Source: Bremia lactucae
Lineage: Eukaryota; Oomycota; Peronosporomycetes; Peronosporales; Peronosporaceae
NCBI RefSeq assembly: GCF_004359215.1
Contig: NW_027152213.1
Coordinates: 903,755-967,754, forward strand
Length of the DNA: 64,000 bases
Reading direction: 5' to 3'
The notes beneath the pieces are model-generated. The model was not told where the DNA came from. It was given only the letters and a program-made list of their open reading frames with translations, and searched no databases. This document shows positions 30,927 through 42,826 of this stretch, one piece after another (within the stretch, counting starts at the first letter, position 1; each line of letters begins with the position of its first letter). The position numbers and the translations under genes were made by a program.

Positions 30927-33900
30927 AAGGGACTAAGAAAGTCCCTTGGATAAGCGGCGTACTTGCACAAGTACTACCGTAATTATGCAGAGATGACAGT
31001 TCATCTCTCTCGTCTTTTGAAAAAAAGACGAGAAATGGTTATGGAACGCTGATTGTCAGCGTTCCTATGAAGGTATCAAGCAAAGCTTGATGCAATCGCC
31101 CATGTTGGCGAATCCATATCAAGACAGACCATTCCAGGTGGTCTGTGACGCCAGCGATTTCGCAATCGGCTGTGCGTTAATGCAATACGATGCAGGCGCT
31201 CGGAGCGCGTCGTTAATTACCACTCGCGTCAGCTGCACCCAGCTGATCGCAATTACCCAGTGCATGACAAGAAACTCCTTGCCATGAAAAATGCACTGGC
31301 TGAATTTAGGGTCTATCTCCTCGGAGATAGACCGTTCATCGTTTATACGGACCATGCATCACTACGCACGGCCGTAAACAGCCCACACCTCTCGCAAAGA
31401 ATAGCGAGGTGGCTATCCTTCTTCAAGGAGTATAATTTTTCCATGTAATATAAACCAGGACGACTAAATGTCGTCGCTCATGTGTTATCACGCCGACCCG
31501 ATTTCGAGACGGCTGCGTATTCCAACAGTGAATTTTTTTCTGCTGTTGCTACACTCATTTCAAGTGTTCCGTCATCAACCTTGTTTCATTAAAAAAAAGA
31601 AAGCTTTCGCAGAAGATAAGAGCCTTCTGCGTTTAATTGATCATCTGGTGAACCCATCCGATAATTCATTTAAAGACTTATCGGCTTTATATCGATCGTC
31701 ATCCGATCGATACACAACATGCAACGGCTTATTGTATTACACAGCCGTTGCCGGCTACACTCCACGTGTCGTCGTCCCAACTCACAATGATTTGCGCTTG
31801 CGCATCAGGTATGAGTGTCACGATGCACCAACAAGTGGGCATCGTGAACGTGAGAAAACTTATCTCACAGTAAGTCGCGACTTTTACTGGCCCCACCAGT
31901 ATCAGTTCGTGCGCAAGTACATTCGTGTTTGCGAAGAGTGTCAACGGGTGAAGCCTAGCCCTTCATCCCGTGACCCTCGCCAACCTTATTACTTCCTTCT
32001 GGCAGAATGTTGGCAGTCCGTATTTATGGACTTCGCCTTCGGTTCCCCGAAGACGATCACAAAAACAATTGAATCCTTGTTTTTGTAGACAGATTCACCA
32101 AAATGGTACATCTTGTTGCAAAACCAGAGTCGATCACGGCTCCAGACTGTGCCCGTGTCATTATCGACACGGTATTCAGACTCCACGGTTGACCCCGTGA
32201 ACTAGTCTCCGATAGAGATCCACGGTTCACGGCGGAGTTTTAGCAATCCGTGTTCCGAAAGATCGGAACACGGCTGACTATGTCAACTTCTGATCATCCA
32301 GAGACAGATGGTCAGACGAAACGCGTAAATCGCGTCCTCGAAGAGATACTTCGAGGTTATGTCCAATCATATCAGAATTAAAGCGAGTTTATACCGATGT
32401 TCGCGTTCGCCATCAACAATTCGGTGCATGCGTCGACAACGCATACACTGTTTTTCGTGAATGGCTTACGCCATCTACGCATAGCCACCCGATTAGAGGG
32501 ATCCTTTAGTTAGAGGGGGGGGGCTTGCAGAGGCAAAGCCATTTCTGGCTCATGCACATCACGCGTCGAAGTTACAAACGACGCGAATGATGTCGATAGC
32601 TTCGCAATCGACATCGCAGATAAGAAAGATCTCATGGCAGTGCGAACAAAGCGCACTGAAAAGACAAAACAAATGAGTCAGTAGAGGAATTTCTGCTGGC
32701 TCGAGTATCAGTAGTTCGTTTCGTACAGCATTCTATTGCTTACGCAGTATACCGGCAGAAACGGAACGCAGACAATCATGAAAGAGCAAATGTTCTTTCA
32801 TTTAAAATTAATGATCTAGTACTAGTGTCTACGTTAAACTTACCTAAGCGTGTAGTCACGAATGTGGGTAGAAATAAACAACTACTCAAGTTCATTGGGC
32901 CATTCCGTGTACTGGATCGCAGGGGCAATGCGTACAATAGAATTGCCACGTAGGATGCGAACGCATCCTACGTTTTACGTTGGTCGGATCCGCCCGTACC
33001 ATCAGTACGCGGTTTCTTCCGAGGACGGATCTGATCACCCTTTTCAAGAATCCCTAAACGATTCTTGTTGTCACGAACCAGATTCTCATGTTGACTCTGG
33101 TGATTTCTCATGCCGAATCCGAAGTTCCTCGAAATCGCGACGAGATGTCGACAGCTCGTCACGAAGAGCGTGACATTTCCGTTCGTACCTTAACATTAAG
33201 TACGCACTTTTCGAACGGACTTTCAACCGTTCCATACGGTGAGTTTGCACCGTCTGTTTCAACGAGTGGAGCTTACCGCTCTCGTGATCAAGACCCTCCT
33301 CCAATACATGGAGGTAGTGGTCGAGTTTGTCGATCTTCGACTCTAAATCCGACACATAGGTCGGAACTAAATTTCCTTCCTCCACCACAACCATTAGTGG
33401 ATTTCCACGGTGGTCAACGTCTCCTTGTGGAACGTATCGTAAACCACCGTGATGTGAAGGGGCAGCGAACGAGTTATCTTGTTCGCTGGCGCGGTTATCC
33501 ACCTTCGCATGACAGCTGGAAGCCTCGTTCCCAGCTGGTTGTTGACGTTGAGGGCCTCGTCGTCAGTATGACGAGACCCATCCGATGGATCAGAAGGTCC
33601 ATCGGAAAACACGCGCCCCTGGCGCATGTAAATTGATTGCAAAACGTCAATCGCATCGCGCATCTCGATCGAGATGCGAGTCCTTCCCCAGGGCGAAGAA
33701 AGGGAATAAACATCTCATTTTACTCGTTTCGTGTTGTCGACACAACACGGATAGGGATCACCCCACGTGAGGCATGGAAGTCCTGCCTCACGAGACACCC
33801 GATGCAGTTTAAATTGTGCACCAGTTGGAGTTCGGTTTCAAACTTAACGCGAATTGCGTTAAGTCTTTAAAGCCAGGCTTCGCGTCCAATGTCTTTGACA

Positions 33901-34231
33901 TTGCGAATAAACGCGCTCCAGGCTTGCATCAACGAGATTTTATCTCACTTGTTGCTGCCACTATACCATCGTTGCTTAAGAAAAGCATCGAGATAAAAAT
34001 CTTCCTCAGCGCGAAAATTCTTCGCGCTGGGATCAAGGCCATGTAGCTTTGTCGCAATAAAGAAGGGATATTTTTTATGAGGAGCAGTCTCTCCAGAAAA
34101 GCTACTGACTAGCCGTTCGGGCAAAAGTCACGGCTTCTTCTCAGGGGCAAGACGAGACATTTTATTGTCTGCGCTTCCCTGAGTGGTACACATTGAAGCA
34201 GGGGTACTACAAGAACTTTAAATACGATGGC
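30927..34231 (+). repeat. Long direct repeat, copy 2 (3,305 bp)
   Basis: See 19,813-23,117: same sequence at an offset of 11,114. It holds the connection end, RNase H, integrase, linker and chromodomain of a family A element, with the same stops and frameshifts in both. Confidence 0.85.
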
Positions 34232-34660
34232 TTACGCCATCGTCATCACCACGCACAGAGATAAGTGCGGGTGACGGCACGGGAGACGGTGCTGGTGATG
34301 AGGAATCATCCTCATCGTCGGAACCAACATGTTATAGCGAGCGCTATTAGCACGTCTATCCGATTGAGCCCCGTCATTCGAAGGCTCGTAGTCAGCCGCC
34401 TGACGACGTTCAAACGACTGTTCTGCTCTCCCCGAGTCGGCTGTTTCGTCCGACTCGCATTCGTAGTCGACCTCCAAAGAGGGATCGCACTGACGTGGTG
34501 ACTCACCACGTGCACCCGCAACATCTAGTGTTGCGGGAGAAGATGATTCGACGACAGACGAAAAGTCTGCCGTAAGATACAATCATGCGTCACCCGCGGC
34601 TGCATGAACCGCAGCCGAAGGTTCCGCCCTATTCGCTGACCGCATGGACTCGTTAACCAT
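33086..34660 (-). pseudogene. Antisense ORF of family A, copy 3 (broken)
   Basis: ATG at 34,660 (MVNESMRSANRAEPSAAVHA), a stop soon after, then an open stretch 34,582-34,232 with SSSPATLDVAGARGESPRQC and ECESDETADSGRAEQSFERR. From 34,231 leftward it is the same as in copy 2, including the coiled-coil frame 33,502-33,086. Confidence 0.5.
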
Positions 34661-34755
34661 GCGATAGAATTAAAAAGGATGGTTTTGACCGATCAACATC
34701 GTTTTCACTTAAGTGGTCTTATAGTGACCACCCTGTTCAATGACAGTCAGGCGGG

Positions 34756-34979
34756 ATAATGAAAACGTTTTAAGTTGTCAACATCAATCTTTGTTTTTTA
34801 TTTAATTAAATAAACAGACGGTGTAATATTATCGCTGCAATGCAACTCCGCCAATTTGTAAAAAAAGACGTTTTAATGAAGAATCTTCAAGATAGAAGGT
34901 TCAAAATGCCAGTGTAATATTCTTTTATCATACTTTTGTAGCAGCTTTAGCTTTTGTGTTGTACAATTTCAAGACATTG
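34756..34979 (+). promoter_or_regulatory. Upstream region of the TMEM14 gene
   Basis: These 224 bp between the truncated element and the start codon are the only unique DNA left for the TMEM14 promoter. They are AT-rich. I see no TATA box or other motif that I could assign with confidence. Confidence 0.3.
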
Positions 34980-35303
34980 ATGGCGCAACATCCGACGTAC
35001 ATGATGGCGGGTTTGCTCACAGTTGGTAGCGTACTCGGTTATCTGAAGTCCAGAAGCATTCCATCACTGGTGGCGGGCGTATCACTCGGTGCGGGATTTG
35101 GTGTTGCGGGCTACCTGCTGCAAAAAGGCGACATGACAAATGGACATGGTGTGGCCCTACTCGTATCGTCGATCACCATGGGCGCCATGGGTATTCGTGC
35201 TGTGCGCACTAAGAAGCCATTGCCTGTCACAATTGCTTCACTGGGAACTATATCGGCTGCTTACCATGCTCATCGTTTTAACGAGTGGCTCGACCAGGAG
35301 TAG
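34980..35303 (+). CDS. TMEM14 family membrane protein
   Basis: The single-exon gene encodes 107 residues with four hydrophobic segments, the length and layout of the TMEM14 (UPF0136) family. The signature GYLKSRSIPSLVAGVSLGAG (about residues 20-39) corresponds to the conserved GY-x-K/R-x-x-S-x-P-S-L-x-A-G of the family. TMEM14C proteins sit in the inner mitochondrial membrane and are linked to porphyrin transport for haem synthesis; other members have less certain roles, and I cannot assign this one to a subtype. ATG at 34,980 is the first in frame and fits the usual short N-terminus; the frame runs upstream without another ATG. It converges on PPIP5K, with 139 bp between the stop codons. Confidence 0.88.
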   Translation: MAQHPTYMMAGLLTVGSVLGYLKSRSIPSLVAGVSLGAGFGVAGYLLQKGDMTNGHGVALLVSSITMGAMGIRAVRTKKPLPVTIASLGTISAAYHAHRFNEWLDQE

Positions 35304-35442
35304 CACAGCCCCTAATTTCCAGAAAAAATTCTTGAAAGTATCTAAATGAACAACTTCGATGGTGCCAGACATATTTCGCTTTGACTCATATTTCGCTTTG
35401 AATCATATACTGTATTGGTATAAACGTAAACCAATAATTATG
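35304..35442. other. Convergent intergenic region with short duplication
   Basis: It holds the 3' ends of both neighbouring genes. A stretch atatttcgctttga(c/a)tcat occurs twice in tandem at about 35,368-35,407. Confidence 0.5.
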
Positions 35443-38400
35443 TTAGACAGAAGTGCTTTGAACAGATGAGACACAGGCCGCTAACATGTCTTCAAACATG
35501 ACCCCAGTCATATTTCTAGTGAGGTAAATCATATCCTCTACTCCATCCGCTCCGTCAGGAGAGTCTGCAAGTCCATCTTTAACACCGGGTGAGAACGAAA
35601 TTTCCACGCGAAAGCGTTCCTCGCTGTCCTCGGGCAGCGAAGGAGTTTCAAAAACACGAATTACGACGTGCGCGAGGTAATTAATTTCAGCAACGCGGTC
35701 TAACGCACGCCCGCTACTGTCGGAGATGAGCTTTGACTCGCGAAAAATGTACTTGCGCAGCGTCATGTGATCACTGACGTTGATTCCCATACGCTTTAAA
35801 ATTTCATTACTGTATTGTTCTTGTTCAAGCGAAATGACATACTCACCATCCTCGCCGCCTTCATGCCGAGACCGCCATGATGGACACTGAAAACGCAGTA
35901 CATTCAACAGCGTGTGAAGGTGACTCTCACTCGTAAAGTAAAGACGCGTGCGAATTTGTGTACCCGGACTCTTAATCTGAAGCTCTTTTGCAAACGACGG
36001 ATCTAATCGATAACCATTATGCTCAATGTCCTGATCAGCAAGATCGACGGCGCTCTCGTCAACAATATTTCCATTTCCATAAAGACTTCTTGAAGAAAAA
36101 GGCGTTTGCTCGAGTCCTGCCGATGCTGACATGACAGTCACAATATCGGCTCGAATCTTTGCGCACAGCGCTTGTGAAACACGGTTGCCAATTGATTGCT
36201 TTTCCGAAATATCCATCCCATACTCTTGTGAAACGTAGCATCGAGCAAGCGCCTCGGCGAGCTTAAAGAGTTCAAGACCGCATTTCCAGCCAACGTTGGA
36301 GTTGTGAAGCAAATCATACTTAATGCAGTCATGCACATCAGGTATTTTGCTCAAGTTAAAAGTGTCCGTCTTAGTTGAGTAAAAGTCACGATAGATTTTA
36401 TTCCAGCGCTCGTACATTAAAGAAAATGTTTCACCCATGTACAGCGGAGAGGTTTCATCTGCTTCTACAAAAGCAAACCAAAAAGAAGACGATAGTGTTA
36501 AATGTATGCAATAAATATGTCTCTGTATTATGCTCTGTCCACTTACGTTTGTCCAGCACATGCTCCGCGATTTCAGTCCGGAGCTTGCGAACAAGCTCTA
36601 GCAGACGAACTAGTGCTTCTTTCGGATTTTTTATAATTTCCAAAGCTTGGATAACTGATTTTGTATTTAGTGGAGCAATTGCAGCCTTCATTTCTTCCAT
36701 GGAAGAATAGTCTCGCTGCAGTAACGCCTTCAGCTTAATTTTAATAAGCTGCATCTCTTCGTTAGCATCGGCTTGCCCAGAGTGATCTAGCATTTTATTT
36801 GCATCTAAAGATGACACAGTCATGGTCAGCATGAGCTAAACAATGTTATAACAGCATGAATATACCTCTTCCAAGAGTTGTAACGAGGCTGACAAGAATA
36901 GGAGTGAGATCTCCGTCCAGTTCCAAAAAACCTTTCGCAAATGCAGCTGCAGTCACTTGCACGCGTCCTTCGTCTGATGTGAAAATTTTTAGATCGTGAC
37001 GAAACGTTGAGTGCAAGCGAAGTAAGCCCCCTTCTTCGCCTTCAATCGGATACAACTTGTTTCTAAATAGCTTTCCTAGCTCTTCTCCTTGTTTCATACC
37101 ACGTTCTGTGACGTCACCTCCCCACTTTAAAATCATAAGAACCCTCGGCTTGTCGGTTCCTTCTCGCACATCAGTATTTGCTGCGGCAGCCGCCGCGTAG
37201 CTTTTGTGCGGTTTGAACTGTACCTTTCGATTTATGCCAGCAAACTTCCATCGCTCCAACACGCGCTTCATCTGTAATAGCTTTTCAAAACTGTCACCAC
37301 CCTCAACTTCCCACACCGCATCCTTCAAGCCGACACCAGGGGCGTAAGCCTTTATTAGGCTACGCACGAGGTCAAGCAGCTCCTGAAGATCAGCAACCGC
37401 CTTGACTTTCACCTCATCATATTTGTCATCACTCCGCCGCTTCTCATAAAAGTCGACAAGGTCTTGTTCCCAAACAACAGTTTTAAGCTTCTGCTTAGGA
37501 GTGCGGTCACCATGACGTACCACAGCAATCACGCAACGCAAGGTCTCGCTACTCTCGTCATCCGGCAAATTACTAGTGCTACTGGCACTAGCTACGCTTA
37601 ATTCAGAGACATCTGAGCCTGACCTCGGTCGAGGATGAGTATGGTCACGCCACTCATTACTTCCAACACTGGGCTCTGTAGCATACTGTGGGCACATCTG
37701 CGTACCCAATGAGTTGGCACGGCGTTGGCGAAAGTATCGCGAACGCAAGGCCGACACTAAATAATTATGCAAAATAAGCCCACAATCATCATAATACTTT
37801 TTCGAGTTCTTGACAAAACTCCAACCGTTTACATCACATACGTAGGAATTGCCTCGAACACGCAGCAAGTCAAGCCCGCACACCGTCTGCTGGAACGCGA
37901 TGCACACTTTTCGTGCCATTTCCTTCTCCGTCGAATTCAAAATGACCGGATAACGCACTTCTTTGCCCACTGAGTCACGTAACACACGGCCATCGAGCAC
38001 CGGCGACTTCCGAGCCTCTGCGTGTCCATAACTCGATCCAACAGTGTATACTTTGACGTCCGTCCCTTGCGTATTCAAAAACTCTTCGTAGATGTACGAG
38101 CCATCGCGTCTAACATGATTAACATCCGGGTAGAACTCACTGGATCGATCCCCAATCTTTCGAAAAAGACGTTTGCTGCCTCCACCAGCACTTGTCGGAT
38201 AGTAAATGTAAATGTTGTGGTCCTCCGCGTCTGCAGGTTTCTCTACAAACGGTTTGTTGATGCGGACACCATTAATTTCGACGTAATTGTCATGCTCAAT
38301 AAGCTTATCTTGATTTCCATCCGGAAGATCTCGATTCACAACAACGTGACGCGGTACCTGGATGCCATGTCGCGTGAGCAGCGCGTATACTTTGCGGCGA

Positions 38401-38678
38401 TCAAAGAGCACGTGTTGCATACTCAACTCATTGACTAGTACAGGACGTACGCGATTCACATACTCCTCAGCCTTCTTTAGTGGAAAACCAGTCGAATAGA
38501 ATGAAATTAACGCGTCACACTCCGGCCACCTCTCCACAGGATGATTGATGATCGTGTCATCATCAAAAACGAGAACGTCAAACTGCCGCTTCTTCTCAAG
38601 ACGATACAAGATTTCGCGCATAGGCTTCGATCGCGTCTTCTTCTCCATCGCACATACGCCCACCACGTACTTGGACAT
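35443..38678 (-). CDS. PPIP5K: Inositol hexakisphosphate/diphosphoinositol-pentakisphosphate kinase (PPIP5K/VIP1)
   Basis: Join of exons 38,678-36,866, 36,804-36,547 and 36,464-35,443 gives 1,030 residues. Introns are 61 nt (GTATAT..TTTAG, with ctgac branch-like site) and 82 nt (GTAAGT..TGTAG). The N-terminal ATP-grasp kinase has GVCAMEKKTRSKPMREIL at its start, KPFVEKPADAEDHNIYIYY, and the metal-binding DVNGWSFVKNS near residue 280. The C-terminal histidine-phosphatase-like domain starts with VVRHGDRTPKQKLK (about 385-398) and has SHLHTLL near 870, His-Leu in place of His-Asp, which is usual for this family. The enzyme makes 1-InsP7/InsP8 from InsP6/5-InsP7 in the cytosol, and the second domain can remove the phosphate. 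An in-frame ATG 17 codons upstream (38,729) is possible, but MSKYVVGVCAM fits homologues better. Confidence 0.9.
36465..36546 (-). other. PPIP5K intron 2
   Basis: 82 nt, GTAAGT donor and TTTTGTAG acceptor. The join gives EHVLDKQADETSPLYMGET followed by the conserved LMYERWNKIYRDFY. Confidence 0.88.
36805..36865 (-). other. PPIP5K intron 1
   Basis: 61 nt, GT-AG. Chosen because the phase-1 join keeps the reading frame and restores the conserved LTPILVSLV...MLD block; a nearer AG at 36,836 would cause a stop. Confidence 0.8.
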
Positions 38679-39510
38679 GATTGGCGGTGACGAGCACGAA
38701 GTTGACGTTCTCACTAAGAGTGGCTGCATGGGTTCGAATATGAGTGATGAAAGGTTATTTATTCAAACTAATTTTGCTGAACGAGTTTGCGGCCCGGTCT
38801 CATCAAAATTAAAAAGTCCAGCGGGGATTGTTCTGAAGCCAAAATGATGCGTTCATGAGGCAAAAAGCAGTTGAGAATCTGCCCAATGAACGGTCGAGCT
38901 ATTAATACACCTCGAGATGTGATGCGACTGAGAACAACACTTTAAGAAGCAGCATGAAAGATTGATGGCTTGAAAATGCGACAATGAGAAGGCAATGCGA
39001 AGACGTCGACGAGTCACTATCATGTTTTTTTAAATAGCGTTCGCGACAAGACAGCCGTCGTGGTGACTGCCGGTTATTGTTTCGGCCAACCAATTTCGAG
39101 TGTCCTGTGTATTTCTGATAAAAATATCAAATCATGCGAAACCAATTTATTTGGGTAGGACTATTCCCGATTGTCTACCTACAGAACTTTTGATCTGAAC
39201 GCTAGCGATGAGAAATTAACAGATTTATAGGCATGAAAGCAATCTTTTAAGCAACACGAAAACGCGAGATGGTCCAAGCGAGCAGAAACTCGGAGCGCAC
39301 ACAGTACTATTCTCTTGCATGAACGATTAAATGAGTGGAGTAGCAACGGACTAAAAGGCCTAATGTTACACACCCTTTAAGTACTTAGCGGGAAGTCACT
39401 TACTTCATATGAAGTAACATGGCCTGCCACTGGGTGAGGATCACATGGTGACCCACCCTTGTGTAGGTGATGTACATAGGTACTTCCACATTGAAAGGTA
39501 TAACGTCCAA
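38679..39510. other. Upstream region of PPIP5K; no gene recognised
   Basis: It should contain the PPIP5K promoter. Only short frames occur on both strands, and none shows a motif I recognise. From about 39,365 short stem-loops (cacttacttcatatgaagta and others) suggest old LTR debris next to the family A LTR. Confidence 0.35.
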
Positions 39511-39950
39511 TGTAACGGGGTGTATCGTTACATGAAACTAATACTTAGAGGTTGTTTATTAATATATTATTTGAAAGGTAGATAATATTTGTAAAATATT
39601 ACTTTACATGGTAATATTCTAAAAGCTTATCCATTGGTAGATATAGACCACTATATCTACTTCCTCCGCGGTCCAGTCAGCGCTGGACACGCGCAAAGAG
39701 AGAAACAGATAAGACTTTATTACATGTTTTGTATAAGTTTATAATTAAAATACTATTAAATAGATAGAACAGAAGAACTTAATTATATTAAATACAGTTT
39801 TACATTAACCCTTTTTAAAGCAAGTGTTTTAAAGAGAGTCTTCCCCTGCACGTACTAGTGTACGTGAAGTGACGTGAGGCATCACTCGCACTGAGACAGT
39901 GCGAAGTGGACTTGTACTGAAGCAGTACAAGTCAGTAGCGCTCCGTTACA
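39511..39950 (+). repeat. LTR-A, 5' LTR of copy 4
   Basis: 440 bp, tgtaacggggtgtatcgttaca at the start and ctccgttaca at the end. It contains successive perfect stem-loops: tgtaacg/cgttaca (39,511-39,532), cacgtac/gtacgtg (39,849-39,866) and acttgtact/agtacaagt (39,910-39,932). Confidence 0.85.
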
Positions 39951-40006
39951 CCTGGCAGCACTTAGTAGTCCGTCCAAGGACCACAGATCCATCATCTAAC
40001 TTGGAC

Positions 40007-40480
40007 ATGTTAGATGATAATGGAAATACGCATTACGTTTCGCGTGATAGCTACTTCTTTCTAAGTGACATAGGAAGGAGTGCGGTCAAACGAATGAGTT
40101 CGATTTTAGGAAACGATGCCACCTTGGCCATGCTGTCTGGTTTGGACAGAGATGCCCTTCATTCAGTTATTGCCAAGTTCATTACAACATGATTTTGACG
40201 AGGCGAAGGAGAAGGTAGCCTTGCTTAATCAGCAATGCTCTCAACAGGCAGAACTATTGAGGTTACAACAGGTACAGACCCCTGTACCTGCGATGACGCA
40301 CACGCGTCGTCCCGAAACCTTAAAGATTGACATCTCTAAGTATAGGGGGCTCAAATATGTTGAGCGCGACATCCCTCCAACGAGGATGACGGTGCGTTCA
40401 GCGACAGGCGCATCGATAACAGTAATGAAACGCGTAGTGAAATTTCACTACACGTTAAAAATTACAGTACGATTATGATT
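40007..40480 (+). pseudogene. Family A copy 4 Gag remnant
   Basis: The start frame 40,007-40,192 (MLDDNGNTHYVSRDSYFFLS ...) is stopped after 61 codons. Downstream, PETLKIDISKYRG at about 40,310-40,350 is joined directly to LKYVERDIPPTRM, which in copies 1 and 2 lies after the protease. The Gag core, zinc knuckle and protease active site, about 1 kb, are thus deleted. Confidence 0.7.
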
Positions 40481-40539
40481 TCATCGTACTGGATTTGGAT
40501 GAGAAATTTGATGTCATCCTAAGAAAATATGAGCCAAGA

Positions 40540-41035
40540 ATCAGCTAGCAGCATCGATCCGTAAAGATATCTGCCACCTGTTCATCAGATGGCCATCTAA
40601 TGAGCGTCCACAAGCGTGTGGACGTACTACGAGTGAGTCCGATGGCCTCACTTGTGGTACGGTCATTAGTACGACTGCACAAGATCACAGTGTGATTACT
40701 ATACACCCTGTGGAGTCAGCTGTCGGCTGCTGTGCGAATGCACAGGCAGCGCCGAAGGTCCACCACTCGAATAAGTCGAGTGGTCTGAGACATGAATGAA
40801 CGCCTAGCGGGCGACATCCAAGGAAGATACCGGTTGTCCAAAATAAACAACACGATGATCCTAGGTCGAGTTGAGAGTCGACCGTAGAGGACCCGACTGT
40901 GATAGCGCAATCACAGTTGGAAGACGTTGAGGGAATAAGTCCCCACGTACTTGAGGTGAATTCACCTTAAATATAGTTAATGCTGAAGTGACTAGACTTC
41001 AGCATACCGATGGATTAATCCCTCGGCAGCATTTG
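40540..41035 (+). pseudogene. Family A copy 4 protease-RT linker
   Basis: It matches 15,260-15,765 of copy 2 and the reverse of 2,090-1,580 of copy 1. It is non-coding by broken frames, with stem-loops such as cttcagcataccgatgg and gaggtgaattcacctta. Confidence 0.55.
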
Positions 41036-42826
41036 GATATATCCCAGGAAGAAACCGAGACATTGAATGTCTTGGTTGATGACGGATCAAGAGTAGGCGC
41101 TTATACTCTTGATCTGTTTGCGCCTCCGAAGTTAACTTCGGAGATAACTCAATTACCAACCCTAGAACCCAAGCAATTCTTGAGAGAACTGCATAGTAAT
41201 AGAATCAAACAGATCTGCGTACTCGTCACAGAGGACGAATACGTAACCGATATTAGGTCAGCGGTAATTTTTGCAGAGAACGAACGGGTTCTCAGCAGCT
41301 CATCGATGGACGAAAGTGTCCTCGATGTGAAGACTCGGATTGAGAGATATACTACTCAATCCTGGGAGTCACTTAAGACAAATCCTTTATACAAGGATTT
41401 GATTGAATTCAGGGATGTATTCCCTGAAGCAGTTCCATGCGAGTTGCCTAAGGATAAAGGCACTCGACATGAGATCGAGCTCAAACCGGGCTCGAAGTAC
41501 TGTGTCATGAAGCAGTGGCCACTGCCTCGTGAACAAGTACTTGCGATCGATAAATTCTTTACCGATCGAGTAAAAGCGGGCCATGTNNNNNNNNNNNNNN
41601 NNNNNNNNNNNNNNNNNNNNNNNNNNNNNNNNNNNNNNNNNNNNNNNNNNNNNNNNNNNNNNNNNNNNNNNNNNNNNNNNNNNNNNNNNNNNNNNNNNNN
41701 NNNNNNNNNNNNNNNNNNNNNNNNNNNNNNNNNNNNNNNNNNNNNNNNNNNNNNNNNNNNNNNNNNNNNNNNNNNNNNNNNNNNNNNNNNNNNNNNNNNN
41801 NNNNNNNNNNNNNNNNNNNNNNNNNNNNNNNNNNNNNNNNNNNNNNNNNNNNNNNNNNNNNNNNNNNNNNNNNNNNNNNNNNNNNNNNNNNNNNNNNNNN
41901 NNNNNNNNNNNNNNNNNNNNNNNNNNNNNNNNNNNNNNNNNNNNNNNNNNNNNNNNNNNNNNNNNNNNNNNNNNNNNNNNNNNNNNNNNNNNNNNNNNNN
42001 NNNNNNNNNNNNNNNNNNNNNNNNNNNNNNNNNNNNNNNNNNNNNNNNNNNNNNNNNNNNNNNNNNNNNNNNNNNNNNNNNNNNNNNNNNNNNNNNNNNN
42101 NNNNNNNNNNNNNNNNNNNNNNNNNNNNNNNNNNNNNNNNNNNNNNNNNNNNNNNNNNNNNNNNNNNNNNNNNNNNNNNNNNNNNNNNNNNNNNNNNNNN
42201 NNNNNNNNNNNNNNNNNNNNNNNNNNNNNNNNNNNNNNNNNNNNNNNNNNNNNNNNNNNNNNNNNNNNNNNNNNNNNNNNNNNNNNNNNNNNNNNNNNNN
42301 NNNNNNNNNNNNNNNNNNNNNNNNNNNNNNNNNNNNNNNNNNNNNNNNNNNNNNNNNNNNNNNNNNNNNNNNNNNNNNNNNNNNNNNNNNNNNNNNNNNN
42401 NNNNNNNNNNNNNNNNNNNNNNNNNNNNNNNNNNNNNNNNNNNNNNNNNNNNNNNNNNNNNNNNNNNNNNTAAAAGCGGGCCATGTAAGGGAGTCAACCT
42501 CCCCACATAGCTCTCCGACCTTCTGTGTGCGAAAGACCACAGGAGGGTGGCGGATAGTGCACGCATTCAACAAACTGAATGCTGCAACGGAACCGGCTCA
42601 AACGCCGATACCTAGAAAAGACGTAACTATAGATGGTATGTCTAAGAGTACCATCTTTTCGTTTATGGATCTGATGGATGGATTTTATCATATCCTTATG
42701 CGTGAACGGGACATCGCGTACACAGCAGTGAGCACTCCCGGTGAGATGCTCTGGGAATGGCTAGTTATGACAGAGGGACTTAGTAACGCCCCTGCAACAT
42801 TCAACAGATGCGTACGTATCTGTTGA
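41036..42826 (+). pseudogene. Family A copy 4 reverse transcriptase, with assembly gap
   Basis: The longest RT frame of family A: pre-RT linker (TYTLDLFAPP-like, SSSMDESVLDVKTRIERY), ELPKDKGTRHEIELKPGSKY, KQWPLPREQVLAIDKFFTDR, the gap, then SPHSSPTFCVRKTTGGWRIV, NKLNAATEPAQTPIPRKDV, GFYHILMRERDIAYTAVSTP and EGLSNAPATFNRC. A small deletion near 42,815 shifts the frame; YFDDVFVHSRAMDGK follows in the next frame at about 42,850-42,895. A canonical YFDD box is present, so the copy decayed fairly recently. Confidence 0.78.
41587..42470. other. Run of 884 N (assembly gap)
   Basis: The 16 bases taaaagcgggccatgt stand directly before (41,571-41,586) and after (42,471-42,486) the gap. In other family A copies they occur once and the sequence reads on, so the true gap is probably nil. 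Confidence 0.9.

Larger units (their letters stand above)
29930..34755 (+). mobile_element. Ty3/gypsy family A, copy 3
   Basis: The plus-strand order is RT (29,940-30,900), connection, RNase H (31,084-31,514), integrase (31,468-32,970), linker, chromodomain (33,385-33,636) and a 3' region up to cagtcagg at about 34,755. No 3' LTR follows; unique sequence starts and TMEM14 begins 225 bp later. The RT part is diverged from copy 2, but 30,927-34,231 is identical to it. All frames are broken at the same positions as in copy 2. Confidence 0.75.

Noticed and set aside
34956..34979. TMEM14 start at 34,956
   Set aside because: The codon there is GTG; ATG at 34,980 matches the usual short N-terminus.
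36059..36338. Small minus-strand frames inside PPIP5K exon 3, and plus-strand frames at 37,767-38,847
   Set aside because: They are shadows of the PPIP5K coding exons and contain no motif of their own.
41356..42573. Very long open frames spanning the N run on both strands
   Set aside because: They exist only because N codons are not stops.
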